From the NCBI GenBank assembly GCA_016124935.1, contig WGMS01000004.1:101243-165242 (forward strand): a DNA stretch of 64,000 nucleotides. Reading direction: 5' to 3'. The translations under genes were made by a program, and so were the position numbers. The notes beneath the pieces are model-generated. The model was not told where the DNA came from, did no database searches, and was given only the letters and a program-made list of their open reading frames with translations. This DNA comes from a bacterium (lineage in GTDB: Bacteria; Cyanobacteriota; Vampirovibrionia; Obscuribacterales; Obscuribacteraceae). This document shows, one piece after another, positions 42,582-51,511 of the stretch. Positions within the stretch are counted from its first letter, which is position 1. Every line of letters begins with the position of its first letter.

Positions 42582-43349
42582 CTAGAGACGTATCGGCAAT
42601 CTCTTGCCCAGCTCGACAGAGGCGGAATAAAGCCCCTCTCCTTTAGACTTTGCCACTTTGACGTTTATATCATAGACCAGAACTTCCACCTCTTTCTTCG
42701 ATGACTCGACCAGGGCATCCGAATAAAGCGGATCTATCTGCCTGGCCGGTTCGAAACCAGACGTGTCCTGGCGATTGACCAGATAGAACTGAATCGCCCG
42801 GATTCCCTCTTGCCTGGCTTCGACCAGGCGCTCCAGGTGCTTGCGCCCACGTTCTGTCTTAGCATCGGGAAACAGTGCCGTGCCACCTTCTTTTAAGGTA
42901 GTCGACTTGATCTCGACAAAACAGTCACCGGCTCGAGCCCTGGGAACCGGTTTTATCTTCTTTCCATCCCGATCGAACTTTCTGTTGGTGAGAAGCAGGT
43001 CGAATCGTCCTTCTCCATAAGGCGGCTCACTCAAAACAGTTTCATAAGCCCCTAGTTCTTCAATTAAACCCTGTTCTACCAGTGCTTTGACAAATTTGTT
43101 GGCGAAGCCGGTATCGACTATGACCGGCGAGCTGTCGAGATCGATAAGACTCCAGGTGTAGCGAAGTTTGCGTTTTGGATTTCTAGAATCCTTCAAATAG
43201 ACACGCTCACCTTCTTCCAGACAGCCTTTCATGCTACCCGGATTGGGACAGTGCACGGTTATTTCCTGACCATCATCCAGCACCACATCGGCGAGAAAAC
43301 GCTTATATCTTTTCTTCAGCCTGGCCGCCACCAGATCATCTATTTTCAT
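42582..43349 (-). CDS. sfsA: SfsA-family sugar fermentation stimulation protein homolog
   Basis: 255 residues. Conserved sequence HCPNPGSMKGCLEEGERVYL, GRFDLLLTNRKF, CFVEIKSTTLKEGGTALFPD and TERGRKHLERL covers the whole SfsA family, which has an N-terminal OB-like part and a PD-(D/E)xK-type nuclease-like core (the D and EIK of GRFDLLL ... VEIKST). The name comes from an old maltose-metabolism phenotype in Escherichia coli; a nucleic-acid role is more likely. It lies between the STAS gene and the calpain-like gene with gaps of about 20 bases, so co-transcription is likely. Confidence 0.93.
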   Translation of the reverse strand: MKIDDLVAARLKKRYKRFLADVVLDDGQEITVHCPNPGSMKGCLEEGERVYLKDSRNPKRKLRYTWSLIDLDSSPVIVDTGFANKFVKALVEQGLIEELGAYETVLSEPPYGEGRFDLLLTNRKFDRDGKKIKPVPRARAGDCFVEIKSTTLKEGGTALFPDAKTERGRKHLERLVEARQEGIRAIQFYLVNRQDTSGFEPARQIDPLYSDALVESSKKEVEVLVYDINVKVAKSKGEGLYSASVELGKRLPIRL

Positions 43350-43368
43350 AGCGAATTCTAATAGCAGA

Positions 43369-43680
43369 TCAGCAGACCGGTCCGATTGCCGTGGAGGGTG
43401 CTCCGCAAGCTTTTAGAATGCAGTCTATGTGCGAGATTTTGAAGACTTTGTAAATTGCCGGAGGGATATTTTCGAAACGCACTTTCATCCCTTTCGACTC
43501 GGCACGAATGGCGAGCTCCTCCAGCCATTCGATACCATCCACAGAGATAAATGTACAGGCGGAGAAATCAAGAATGATGTCTGACTCTGAAGCGGCCACC
43601 AACCTGTCGACATCATCCTTGCCCTTATCCAGGGATCCAAGAATACGAACCGGTTCAGTTTTGCCCTTTGCCTTGGCCAC
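43369..43680 (-). CDS. STAS-domain protein (anti-sigma-antagonist-like)
   Basis: 103 residues. A single STAS domain: DIILDFSACTFISVDGIEWL includes the Ser after FI that is phosphorylated in SpoIIAA/RsbV antagonists. AIRAESKGMKVRFENIPPAIYKVFKIS matches the rest of the fold. The start is a GTG with GAGAGGAT upstream. It may belong to a partner-switching circuit controlling the SigB/SigF-type factor at 30361, but no anti-sigma kinase or phosphatase is in the window, so that link is an inference. It sits 28 bases after adhE. Confidence 0.8.
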   Translation of the reverse strand: MAKAKGKTEPVRILGSLDKGKDDVDRLVAASESDIILDFSACTFISVDGIEWLEELAIRAESKGMKVRFENIPPAIYKVFKISHIDCILKACGAPSTAIGPVC

Positions 43681-43708
43681 TTTTCTATCCTCTCAAAAAC
43701 AAAAAACT

Positions 43709-46330
43709 CTAGATCTCACGGGGCGGATAAGACTCGATGAACAATTGGGTAAATTCGTCCATCATGGCATACCGGGGATTGGTCTTGATGCTCATATCCT
43801 CTACAGTGCCTGCCACCATCATAGGTACCGCCCGTTTGTATTCTTCCAAGTCTACCCCAAGCTCGGACACTGACATAGGTTGACCGGTGGATCTGGCCAG
43901 ATCGGCTATCGCTTTTAGAAGCGCATCGACAGCCGCTTTAACCGCTTCGGGATCATCCTTCTTGGAGTCGACGCTATCTATCAATCCCAGGAATCTGGCC
44001 GCTCGGGCATATTTTTTGTCGGCGATCCAGACAGGATAATTCGAAACCGCAACAAATTTAGAGGGGATGCGAGCGTTGTAAGCGATGGTGGAAAGCAAGA
44101 ACACACTGTTCGCTCTACCATGGGGAATATTGAACCTGGCGCCCAGGGCATGGGCTAGAGCGTGATTGACGCCGACCGAAGCGTTACCGATAGCCATCCC
44201 GGCAAGACAGGCGGCATTATGAAGCTTGTGCCGCCAGACCACATTTTCCGGATCTTTCAACACTTCTGGAAGCGCTTCGAAAATAAGGCGCATAGACTCG
44301 AGGGCCAGACCATCGGTATAGTCATTGGCAAAGGTCGATACCAGCGATTCTATCGCATGGGTCAGGGCATCGAAAGCGGTATCACGGGTAATCTCCACCG
44401 GCAGAGTCTTGGTGAGATTGGCATCGATGATAGCAACCTCCGGCAACATCGACTCGTCCACCAGAGAAAGTTTGCGATGGCGCTTGCTGTCTTTGACCAC
44501 AGCAAAGGGGGTGACTTCAGAACCGGTGCCGGAGGTGGTGGGAATCGCCACCAGCTTGGTCTTCATATGTTTCGGAAACTCGATCATCCGATCTTGAAAG
44601 TCGAAGAAGTTCAAAGAGAGCTCTTTCAAATCGGCATCGGGATAATCGTATAATAGACGGATTATCTTGGCGGCATCGAGCACCGAACCACCACCCAGGG
44701 CGATAATGGTATCGGCACCTTTAGCATTTATAGCAGCCACAGCTTTTTCTATGGCTTCGAAATCCGGCTCGGCGCCTATGCCACTATAGATGCTCACTCT
44801 GCAATCAGAAGGAATACGATCCAGAACCATCTCCAGATGCCCGCGTTTTTCGGCGGAGGTGGTGGTCAGGACAAACGCTGATTTCATCTCGATGCCTTTC
44901 AGGTGATCAAGACTGCCTGGATTGACATAGATGTTCTTGGTGGTCTGAAAAGAATAGGTGAAATTCTTACGACGAGGAACCCGTTTGTAATTCATCAGGT
45001 TCTTGATACCGACGTTATCCGAGGTAATATTTCCGCCACCGGTACCGCAACCGAAACTGAGAGTGGTGTTGAGGTTGTTGTAGACTCCGCCGAGCCCGCC
45101 TATCGAAGTGGGGCTGTTGACCAGAATCCGACCGGCATTGATAGCTTCGGCAAAACGCTCTGCCACATCGTCGTCTTCGCTGAATACACCGGCGGTGTGC
45201 CCGGTGCCGCCGGCATAATTGATATCGAGGGCGCGATTTATACCTTCGTTTACCGAATCGACAATAACGTATCCCAGAACCGGCATCAATTTCTCTACTG
45301 CTAGCTTGTGATGCCTGATATCACCTTTCATGGGACAGAGGATTATCTTGGTCTTCTCGGGTACATCGAGACCGGCTTCTTCTGCCACTTTATTGGCGGA
45401 TTGTCCGACCAACCGGTAATTCATGCCGCCGGTTCTCGGATCGATGACCACCGCGGTCACTTTCTCTACCTCTTCATCGGAACAGATATAACAGCCAAGA
45501 CGCTTGAATTCGCTAAGAAGAGGCTCGGCTATTTCTCTGTCGATTACCAGGGACTGCTCACTGGGACACTCGGTGCCGTTGTCGAATGTTTTGGATATTA
45601 TGATATCCATGGCAGTGGATGAGACTTTGGCGCTCTTGTGAACATAGACCGGGGTGTTGCCCGAGCCCACGCCCAGGGCAGGCTTGCCCGAGCTGTACGC
45701 AGCCTTGACCATCTGGGTACCGCCGGTGGCGAAAATAAGGTCGACTTCGGGGTGGACCATCATACGCTCGGTCTCTTTACGCAAACGGGGAGATTTCTCT
45801 ACCCAGCTGATGAAGCCCTTGGGAGCGCCGGCTGAAAGAGCCGCCTCATAAACTATTTTCGCCGCCATATTGCTGGAATTAGCCGCCATCAAATGGGGAG
45901 AGAAGATCACCGAGTTTCTGGTCTTGGCGCAGGCAATACTCTTGAATATGACCGTAGAGGTGGGATTGGTGACTGGCGCCAGGGCGAGGATCACCCCCAT
46001 GGGCTCGGAAATCTCCACCATATTGGCTTCGGGAATCTCGTTGATGATGCCGACGGTCTTTTTATGCTTGATCTGATTGTAGAAGAACTCGGAAGCCACG
46101 TAGTTTTTGAGGATCTTGTCCTCGGTCACACCCATTCGGGTCTCTTCGTGGGCAAGCAAAGCAAGCATGGCAGCATTTTCGATGGCGGCCACAGTCATGG
46201 CTTTGACTATTTTGTCCACCTCTTCCTGGCTGTACTGAGTGAAAACAGCCGCAGCCAACCGGGCTTGCCGAACAAGATTGTTGGCACGCTCGTCCACCGC
46301 GGAATCATTACTCTTGACCGAGACAACCAT
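43709..46330 (-). CDS. adhE: bifunctional acetaldehyde-CoA / alcohol dehydrogenase
   Basis: 873 residues, the full fusion. The N-terminal aldehyde dehydrogenase reduces acetyl-CoA to acetaldehyde (catalytic Cys in DNGTECPSEQSLVID, with CoA- and NAD-binding ATGGTQMVKAAYSSGKPALG). The C-terminal iron-dependent alcohol dehydrogenase makes ethanol (ADTIIALGGGSVLDAAKI, VAIPTTSGTGSEVTPFAVV, metal ligands in HALAHALGARFNIPHGRANS). It signals fermentative capacity under low oxygen; the same window carries citrate synthase and superoxide dismutase, so metabolism is probably facultative. It leads a minus-strand run with STAS, sfsA and the calpain-like gene. The start has GAGAGG about 14 bases upstream. 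Confidence 0.97.
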   Translation of the reverse strand: MVVSVKSNDSAVDERANNLVRQARLAAAVFTQYSQEEVDKIVKAMTVAAIENAAMLALLAHEETRMGVTEDKILKNYVASEFFYNQIKHKKTVGIINEIPEANMVEISEPMGVILALAPVTNPTSTVIFKSIACAKTRNSVIFSPHLMAANSSNMAAKIVYEAALSAGAPKGFISWVEKSPRLRKETERMMVHPEVDLIFATGGTQMVKAAYSSGKPALGVGSGNTPVYVHKSAKVSSTAMDIIISKTFDNGTECPSEQSLVIDREIAEPLLSEFKRLGCYICSDEEVEKVTAVVIDPRTGGMNYRLVGQSANKVAEEAGLDVPEKTKIILCPMKGDIRHHKLAVEKLMPVLGYVIVDSVNEGINRALDINYAGGTGHTAGVFSEDDDVAERFAEAINAGRILVNSPTSIGGLGGVYNNLNTTLSFGCGTGGGNITSDNVGIKNLMNYKRVPRRKNFTYSFQTTKNIYVNPGSLDHLKGIEMKSAFVLTTTSAEKRGHLEMVLDRIPSDCRVSIYSGIGAEPDFEAIEKAVAAINAKGADTIIALGGGSVLDAAKIIRLLYDYPDADLKELSLNFFDFQDRMIEFPKHMKTKLVAIPTTSGTGSEVTPFAVVKDSKRHRKLSLVDESMLPEVAIIDANLTKTLPVEITRDTAFDALTHAIESLVSTFANDYTDGLALESMRLIFEALPEVLKDPENVVWRHKLHNAACLAGMAIGNASVGVNHALAHALGARFNIPHGRANSVFLLSTIAYNARIPSKFVAVSNYPVWIADKKYARAARFLGLIDSVDSKKDDPEAVKAAVDALLKAIADLARSTGQPMSVSELGVDLEEYKRAVPMMVAGTVEDMSIKTNPRYAMMDEFTQLFIESYPPREI

Positions 46331-46593
46331 TTACTGTTTTCGACCTCTCAAGACTATTAAACCAGGTTCATCTGTGGATGAGGGAGAGAATCAACCTGGA
46401 TTTCGACATAATCAGCCTTGATAAGTTTAAGCCATAAGTCCCCCCGGAGCTTACTCTTCAGTCTTTATGAAGATAAGCTTTTACAAAGGTTAGTTCTACA
46501 AGATGCTGAGCTACCGTTAAAAAGAGACGAGTATCAGCAAAGTCCCTGTAGAAAGTTTGTTCTCTTTCCCGGAGGAGAAAACCAGGAGAAAGC
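46331..46593. other. intergenic region upstream of the large TPR gene
   Basis: About 260 bases between the divergent adhE and the next plus-strand genes. It must contain the adhE promoter. I see no gene, RNA or repeat in it with confidence. Confidence 0.4.
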
Positions 46594-46761
46594 TTGATTA
46601 AGGCATTCTTCGAAAAAGATTATCAAGCCCTAAACCGTGGAATTCACAAGCTTGTTCAAACCCCCTGCCCGGGAAGATTAAAAATATATCCATTTAATAT
46701 CCCTTCTTTGCACCAACTAACACGTACTTCCCCCCTTGGATATGTCAAGAAGAACGGCTAA
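46594..46761 (+). CDS. possible small protein, 55 aa
   Basis: A TTG-started frame of 55 codons preceded by AGGAGAAAGC (and a GGAGGAG 10 bases further upstream), ending 11 bases before the TPR gene. The sequence (LIKAFFEKDYQALNRGIHKL...) has no recognised domain. The ribosome binding site is better than that of the TPR gene itself, so this could be a leader or an upstream ORF coupled to it. Weak evidence. Confidence 0.25.
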   Translation: MIKAFFEKDYQALNRGIHKLVQTPCPGRLKIYPFNIPSLHQLTRTSPLGYVKKNG

Positions 46762-46772
46762 AATCTCAGATC

Positions 46773-49619
46773 ATGCCCCAAAGAGATATCCCCACCCTCT
46801 CTATAAACTATCTTGTCACCGGTCTCGTGCTGGCGCTGTCCTTCGGGACAGTCCTGCCGGAAGCAACCCGGGGCGCAGATTTCAAGTACGCCAAGAAGGT
46901 TATAGTTCCTCCCACCCGCATCCCGAGACGATACGACTATGATTCCATGGGAGGGCGCCTATCCAATCCCGGCTATGGCGCGACCCGGGAGAGCTATTAC
47001 CAGGGCAGTACATACGAGATTCCGGACCTGAGCACATCGGGAAGCCCCTCGGTAAAAGGGGGCAAGTATGACCTGGTCCCACCGCCTCCACCGGTGGCGC
47101 CCAGTTTGCTGCCGGCTTCCATGGCAAGACAGGTAGCGCCGCCGGTCAGCCATTCCCGAGCCAGCTCGATCTCTAGCCAGGGCAGACGAATCAGCCCCCA
47201 CGAAGAGCGCTTCGGCGCCAGCAGTAGCCAGGCTTCCGGGCAGCTTATCGCAAAAGCGGAACACCTGGCCTCCCAGGGTCATCTCAAAGACGCCCAGGAA
47301 ACTCTTCTCAAACATCAGGACTCATTCAAAAAAGATCCGGCATTTCAAAAGGCGGTGGAGAAAGTCTCTCTTGAGCGCGCCAAGTACTATCTTCGCCGAG
47401 ACAATTACCGCGAAGCCGCCCAGCAAGCGAGAATCGCCATGGAATTCGAGCCGGGATCCATTGGCGCTCCGCCTCTTTTGAACCAGGCGCTCAGACACCA
47501 GGGAATAGATCCTCTAAATAGCGAAAGCCGTCTTGCCGAGGCGAGAAAACTATTCACCCAGGGAGACTACAACCAGGCTTCCGTCGAATACCTCCAGTCT
47601 ATAAAACTCAAGCCCAGCGCAGAAGCAGAAATAGGACTGGGCAATATCGCATTTCGTGAAGGGAAGCTGAAGACAGCTAAAGCCCGCTATCAAAAGGCTC
47701 TGGAGCTGGCTCCCAGTTCCAGCGTCGCCATGCGTCAACTGGGAATAACCCGCTATAAACTTACCGACGTGGTTGGCGCCAATGCCGACTTGACCAGGGC
47801 TCTGGTACAGGATCCGGCAGACAAACTGGCCAGCCAGCATTTAATTGAACTCTGGCAGAGACAGGTCTCGGCTAGACCGAACGACGCCAACTCCCACCTG
47901 GGTCTGGCCAGGGCTTATCAACTGTCCGGAGATTTGAAATCGGCCCAGAACGAATACCGGACCGTGGTAAAAATCGATCCGGAACACCCCAATCTTCCTG
48001 CCGCCCGCCAGAGCTTCAAGCTGGCCCTGGCTCGAGAACAAGCCCAGAGTGCCTATGAAGCAGGAATGAATCTCGATTCTCACGGTGCGGTTCGAGAAGC
48101 TTTCGACAAAGCCAGCGAAGCTGTGAGATTGAGCCCCGGAGATAGTCGCTACCAGATTTTTCAAGCCCAGATGCTGGAGAAACTGGGAGATCCCCAGGGA
48201 GCCCGCTCTGCTTATCTTCAAATCTTGAGCGTCGATCCATCGAATACGATAGCGGCATCACGAGTTCAAGCCCTGAATGCAATATCCTCGCCGCCCACAA
48301 GCACCACCGGCAACACCGTCCTTGCAATAAATAGAGCCACTGGCGCCAGTGGTGCTCAGCCTCTCGGTATCCCCCAGTATCGCGGCGAAGGTCCGGCACT
48401 GCCATATCTGCCCAGTCCCTACAACAGAACCGGAGCAGCAGCCACCCAGATTCCCACAGCCGATCCGGTGCAGAACATGACCGGATTCCTGGGATCCTTG
48501 AGAGACTTGATGCTCTCTCAAAAGAAAATGTTGAAAGCCGATGAAGAAGATGTGATGGTAAAACTAGGTCTATCCAAACCATCCTCTAGCACTACGCGTG
48601 ATGCCGCTTCCGCGGCAGCGGGTTTGCCGAAACTTGCCGAAGTGGACACAACCGCTCCAGCTCTCAATCCGGACAACCTGATTAAATCCGAAGATGTCAA
48701 AAAGCTTCTGTCCAGTGTAAACGGATCTAGCGCCAGCGGCCTGGTGGAAGAAAAAGCCACCGCCCAGAGCCTGGCAAGCTTCAATCAAGACAGCCTCTCG
48801 TCCCTGGCCGCCAGAGCAGCCAACGCCGCCCTGACGCTTAAGAACAATTCCAACATCGACTTTACCCAGATTAAAAATATCGCTGTTCATACTGCTCCGA
48901 CTGCTCCGACTGCTCCGAATTTGATTCGGACTAAAAACGCAGATGAGTTTCCTCCTTTGGCTCCACCGATAGTGCGAAGCCCGGCGATTACACCTGTTAC
49001 TTCGGCTCCGAATCAGGATCTGGTAGGCAAACTGGAGAATCAGAACAAGAAACTCGAAGATGAGTTGGCGAGGACAAAACAGGAGCTGGAGCAACTCAAG
49101 TCCGGACAGCCCGAAACGAAACTTTCCGAAAACGAAAACGCTGAAGAGGAAGTAGAAGAGGTAGTGGAGGCCGAAATCGAAGATCCGACAAAGAAAACGG
49201 ATCCGATTGCCGAAGCGGCAAATAATTTGCGTGGCGCTATTCCCCAGAGTCCGCAAATTGCAAGTGCTGTGGTCCCGGAAAGTGTTCATCTGGAGCTGTT
49301 GGGCGTCCAAGCCGCCAAAAAGGACATAAGACTGAAAGTCCGGTTGAGAAACGAACAAGCTTCAGAACTTGTCATACCAGGCTCGAAAAAAGCGGTAATC
49401 AGAATCGCCGGCTCCGAAGACAAAATGGTCCCGATCAAGTTTCCACGCAAAAAACTGGCGGCCCATTCCACCATGGAAGGCTTTATAAAAATACCTGGTC
49501 AGAGACTGAGCCCCGCCGCCGATGTTTTTATTCCGGAACTGGCCGGCTCCGGAGAATCGAGAGCCCATGTGCATCTGACCGTGCCTATTTCATCTTTGAA
49601 AACAGCCTCAACTCAATAA
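46773..49619 (+). CDS. large secreted TPR protein
   Basis: 948 residues. A signal peptide (INYLVTGLVLALSFGTVLPE) precedes a Pro/Ser-rich stretch. An array of TPR units fills residues about 150-500 (AKYYLRRDNYREAAQQARIA, ARKLFTQGDYNQASVEYLQS, NSHLGLARAYQLSGDLKSAQ, LEKLGDPQGARSAYLQILSV). The rest is long and low in complexity with Ala/Ser/Asn/Pro-rich sequence, including HTAPTAPTAPN, a coiled coil (ENQNKKLEDELARTKQELEQ) and a C-terminal beta domain (VRLRNEQASELVIPGSKKAV). Probably a cell-surface or periplasmic scaffold. Not recognised as a named family. Convergent with the DUF692 fusion gene. Confidence 0.82.
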   Translation: MPQRDIPTLSINYLVTGLVLALSFGTVLPEATRGADFKYAKKVIVPPTRIPRRYDYDSMGGRLSNPGYGATRESYYQGSTYEIPDLSTSGSPSVKGGKYDLVPPPPPVAPSLLPASMARQVAPPVSHSRASSISSQGRRISPHEERFGASSSQASGQLIAKAEHLASQGHLKDAQETLLKHQDSFKKDPAFQKAVEKVSLERAKYYLRRDNYREAAQQARIAMEFEPGSIGAPPLLNQALRHQGIDPLNSESRLAEARKLFTQGDYNQASVEYLQSIKLKPSAEAEIGLGNIAFREGKLKTAKARYQKALELAPSSSVAMRQLGITRYKLTDVVGANADLTRALVQDPADKLASQHLIELWQRQVSARPNDANSHLGLARAYQLSGDLKSAQNEYRTVVKIDPEHPNLPAARQSFKLALAREQAQSAYEAGMNLDSHGAVREAFDKASEAVRLSPGDSRYQIFQAQMLEKLGDPQGARSAYLQILSVDPSNTIAASRVQALNAISSPPTSTTGNTVLAINRATGASGAQPLGIPQYRGEGPALPYLPSPYNRTGAAATQIPTADPVQNMTGFLGSLRDLMLSQKKMLKADEEDVMVKLGLSKPSSSTTRDAASAAAGLPKLAEVDTTAPALNPDNLIKSEDVKKLLSSVNGSSASGLVEEKATAQSLASFNQDSLSSLAARAANAALTLKNNSNIDFTQIKNIAVHTAPTAPTAPNLIRTKNADEFPPLAPPIVRSPAITPVTSAPNQDLVGKLENQNKKLEDELARTKQELEQLKSGQPETKLSENENAEEEVEEVVEAEIEDPTKKTDPIAEAANNLRGAIPQSPQIASAVVPESVHLELLGVQAAKKDIRLKVRLRNEQASELVIPGSKKAVIRIAGSEDKMVPIKFPRKKLAAHSTMEGFIKIPGQRLSPAADVFIPELAGSGESRAHVHLTVPISSLKTASTQ

Positions 49620-49639
49620 CCGATTTTTTCTATCGAAAT

Positions 49640-51439
49640 CTATCGAACCAGCCAACCCAGACGAGCCCAGGTGGCGAAATCTTCTCGAACCGTGGCAGCA
49701 AGCCTATCCGGTTCATCAGCCAGCTCGGGGAAAGCTTCGAGCAGTGACGCCACCGCATCGGCAATGCCCTGCCCGGACCTGATACCTTCAAGCAGCAAGT
49801 AAGAATGCGGCTCGAGCCGTTTAAAAAATATGCGATTCTGAAAACGATGCACCACAAGATGATTCTTCTCCCTTTCGGGAAGCTTCGTTTTAAAATCCGA
49901 TTCAGAATTTGTTTCAGCTTCGGATTCGGAATCGATATCATCGACTCTTCCTGCCTCTTTGACCGAAGCAGCATTGACTCTCAAAGCAATGCTGAAATCA
50001 TCCAGAGCATAGCTCAAGGAAAGCGGCACTAGATATGGTTGCGTTTTAAAACTTAGAGAAGCGAGATCCAATCCCTCCAGGCTGCTCATATCCTCGAGGG
50101 TCAGGGGAGGAAGTGCTTCCATATCGAAAATATTGACCTGGGCATATTCGAAACGGGCCAGATCGAACACCAGATCTTCAAGCGGCGCCACCAGCTCGGC
50201 ATGGACCTCGACAAAATCGGCCAGGTGCCTTCCAAGCTCCTTGAGAAGATGTGAATCGGAGGAATAAGTGGCTATATAAGACCTGGCCAGGCAATCAAAA
50301 CGCTTTCTGCCGAGGACATGGAGAATGCCTGGGAAGTCTTCTTCGAAACAATCTATTAAGCGATACCAGTATTGCTGGCAATAGATTTTAAGTCGATCTT
50401 CAGGAACCAGGCGGCTGTTTCCCCGGATATATCGCTGCGCCTCCCTGCAAGCCAGGGATTGCTTCTCTAGTTGATAGCTCGGGTCGAGCTCCTCTTTCAA
50501 GGCAGAAACGATGAAGGTCTGGGTCTCTTCCAGACCAATTTCTACCCCGCTTCCAAAACAGGTGGCACTGGATGTGACACTGTCCTCGGATTCTCTTGAT
50601 CCTCTCGAATAAGTAAAGGATTCATCGATGATCTTATTAGCCTTCAAAGCTTCTTCGTGCATCTCTTCGAAGGAGGGGATATTGTTGTCCCACTCGAGAA
50701 GCGTATTCACCGGTCCGATCTCCTGGACAACCATCCTGTACAGCTCCCAGACCCGGTCAGGTACGGGATGATCATGGGTATCGAGCAGATAATCGCCTTT
50801 GTGTGATGGGCCGGCAATATGGATCTGCCCGACTCTCTCTAAAGGAATCTCGTTTACGTAGCGAATCGGATCGAATCCATGATTGAAAGCAGAAACATGA
50901 ACGTTATTGAGATCAAGCAAGATCCCGCAGTCAGCCTGCTCCGCCACCTCGCTCAAAAACTGCCATTCGGTCATGACACTGTCGACATATTCGACGTAAC
51001 TACTCACATTCTCTACGCAGAACGGCAGCTCGAAATAATCTTGCAAAAACTTGATCCGGCTGGCGGTGTTCTCGACCGCTTCTTTCGTATAAGGAAGCGG
51101 TAGCAGGTCATGGCTATATACGCCGTTCTTCGAACCCCAGCAAAGGTGATCGGAAATATACGGAGTTCCGGTCAGCTTTGTAAGCCGCTTTAGACCGGCA
51201 AGGTGTTTTTGATCAAAGGGCTGGGTATCGCCGGGATACAGCGAGACACCATGCTGAATAACAGGATAGGTTTCGAGAACCGACTCCAGCACCTCCCTTG
51301 GTCGTCCACCAAGACCGGTGAAATTCTCCGAAATAATCTCGAACCAGTCGACCCGGGGACGCTCCCCCAGGATCGTTTTGTAATGCGGAATCCGGAGGCC
51401 CAGACCTATTCCTAAATACTTATTTGATTTGACAATCAT
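49640..51439 (-). CDS. fused DUF692-DUF2063 RiPP-modifying enzyme (MbnB/HvfB-MbnC/HvfC-like)
   Basis: 599 residues. Residues 1-285 are a DUF692 domain, a TIM-barrel multinuclear iron oxygenase that modifies Cys residues of precursor peptides in the methanobactin (MbnB), 3-thiaglutamate (TglH), HvfB and bufferin (BufB) systems. All expected metal-ligand segments are present: VIQHGVSLYPG, YISDHLCWGS, CVENVSSYVEY, LLDLNNVHVSAFNHG, QIHIAGPSHKGDYLLDTHDH and LLEWDNNIPSF. Residues about 310-425 are a DUF2063 domain (YIRGNSRLVPEDRLKIYCQQ, CFEEDFPGILHVLGRKRFDC), normally a separate partner protein (MbnC/HvfC/BufC). A third, C-terminal region of about 150 residues includes an acidic linker (DDIDSESEAETNSESDFKTK). 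No clear ribosome binding site precedes the ATG; the precursor gene is 72 bases upstream. Confidence 0.93.
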   Translation of the reverse strand: MIVKSNKYLGIGLGLRIPHYKTILGERPRVDWFEIISENFTGLGGRPREVLESVLETYPVIQHGVSLYPGDTQPFDQKHLAGLKRLTKLTGTPYISDHLCWGSKNGVYSHDLLPLPYTKEAVENTASRIKFLQDYFELPFCVENVSSYVEYVDSVMTEWQFLSEVAEQADCGILLDLNNVHVSAFNHGFDPIRYVNEIPLERVGQIHIAGPSHKGDYLLDTHDHPVPDRVWELYRMVVQEIGPVNTLLEWDNNIPSFEEMHEEALKANKIIDESFTYSRGSRESEDSVTSSATCFGSGVEIGLEETQTFIVSALKEELDPSYQLEKQSLACREAQRYIRGNSRLVPEDRLKIYCQQYWYRLIDCFEEDFPGILHVLGRKRFDCLARSYIATYSSDSHLLKELGRHLADFVEVHAELVAPLEDLVFDLARFEYAQVNIFDMEALPPLTLEDMSSLEGLDLASLSFKTQPYLVPLSLSYALDDFSIALRVNAASVKEAGRVDDIDSESEAETNSESDFKTKLPEREKNHLVVHRFQNRIFFKRLEPHSYLLLEGIRSGQGIADAVASLLEAFPELADEPDRLAATVREDFATWARLGWLVR

Positions 51440-51450
51440 ACTGAAATAGA

Positions 51451-51474
51451 GAAGGCCGGCGGATACCGGCCTTC
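51451..51474 (-). terminator. hairpin between precursor and DUF692 genes (attenuator-like)
   Basis: A perfect 9-bp stem GAAGGCCGG / CCGGCCTTC with loop CGGATA (given on the plus strand). In minus-strand transcription it lies after the precursor stop and 11 bases before the DUF692 start. It lacks a strong U-run on that strand (TCTATTTC), so partial termination or mRNA stabilisation is more likely than full termination. Confidence 0.6.
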
Positions 51475-51511
51475 AGCTGTTGTTTTTATTGAATGCTGGC
51501 GCAATCAGAAT

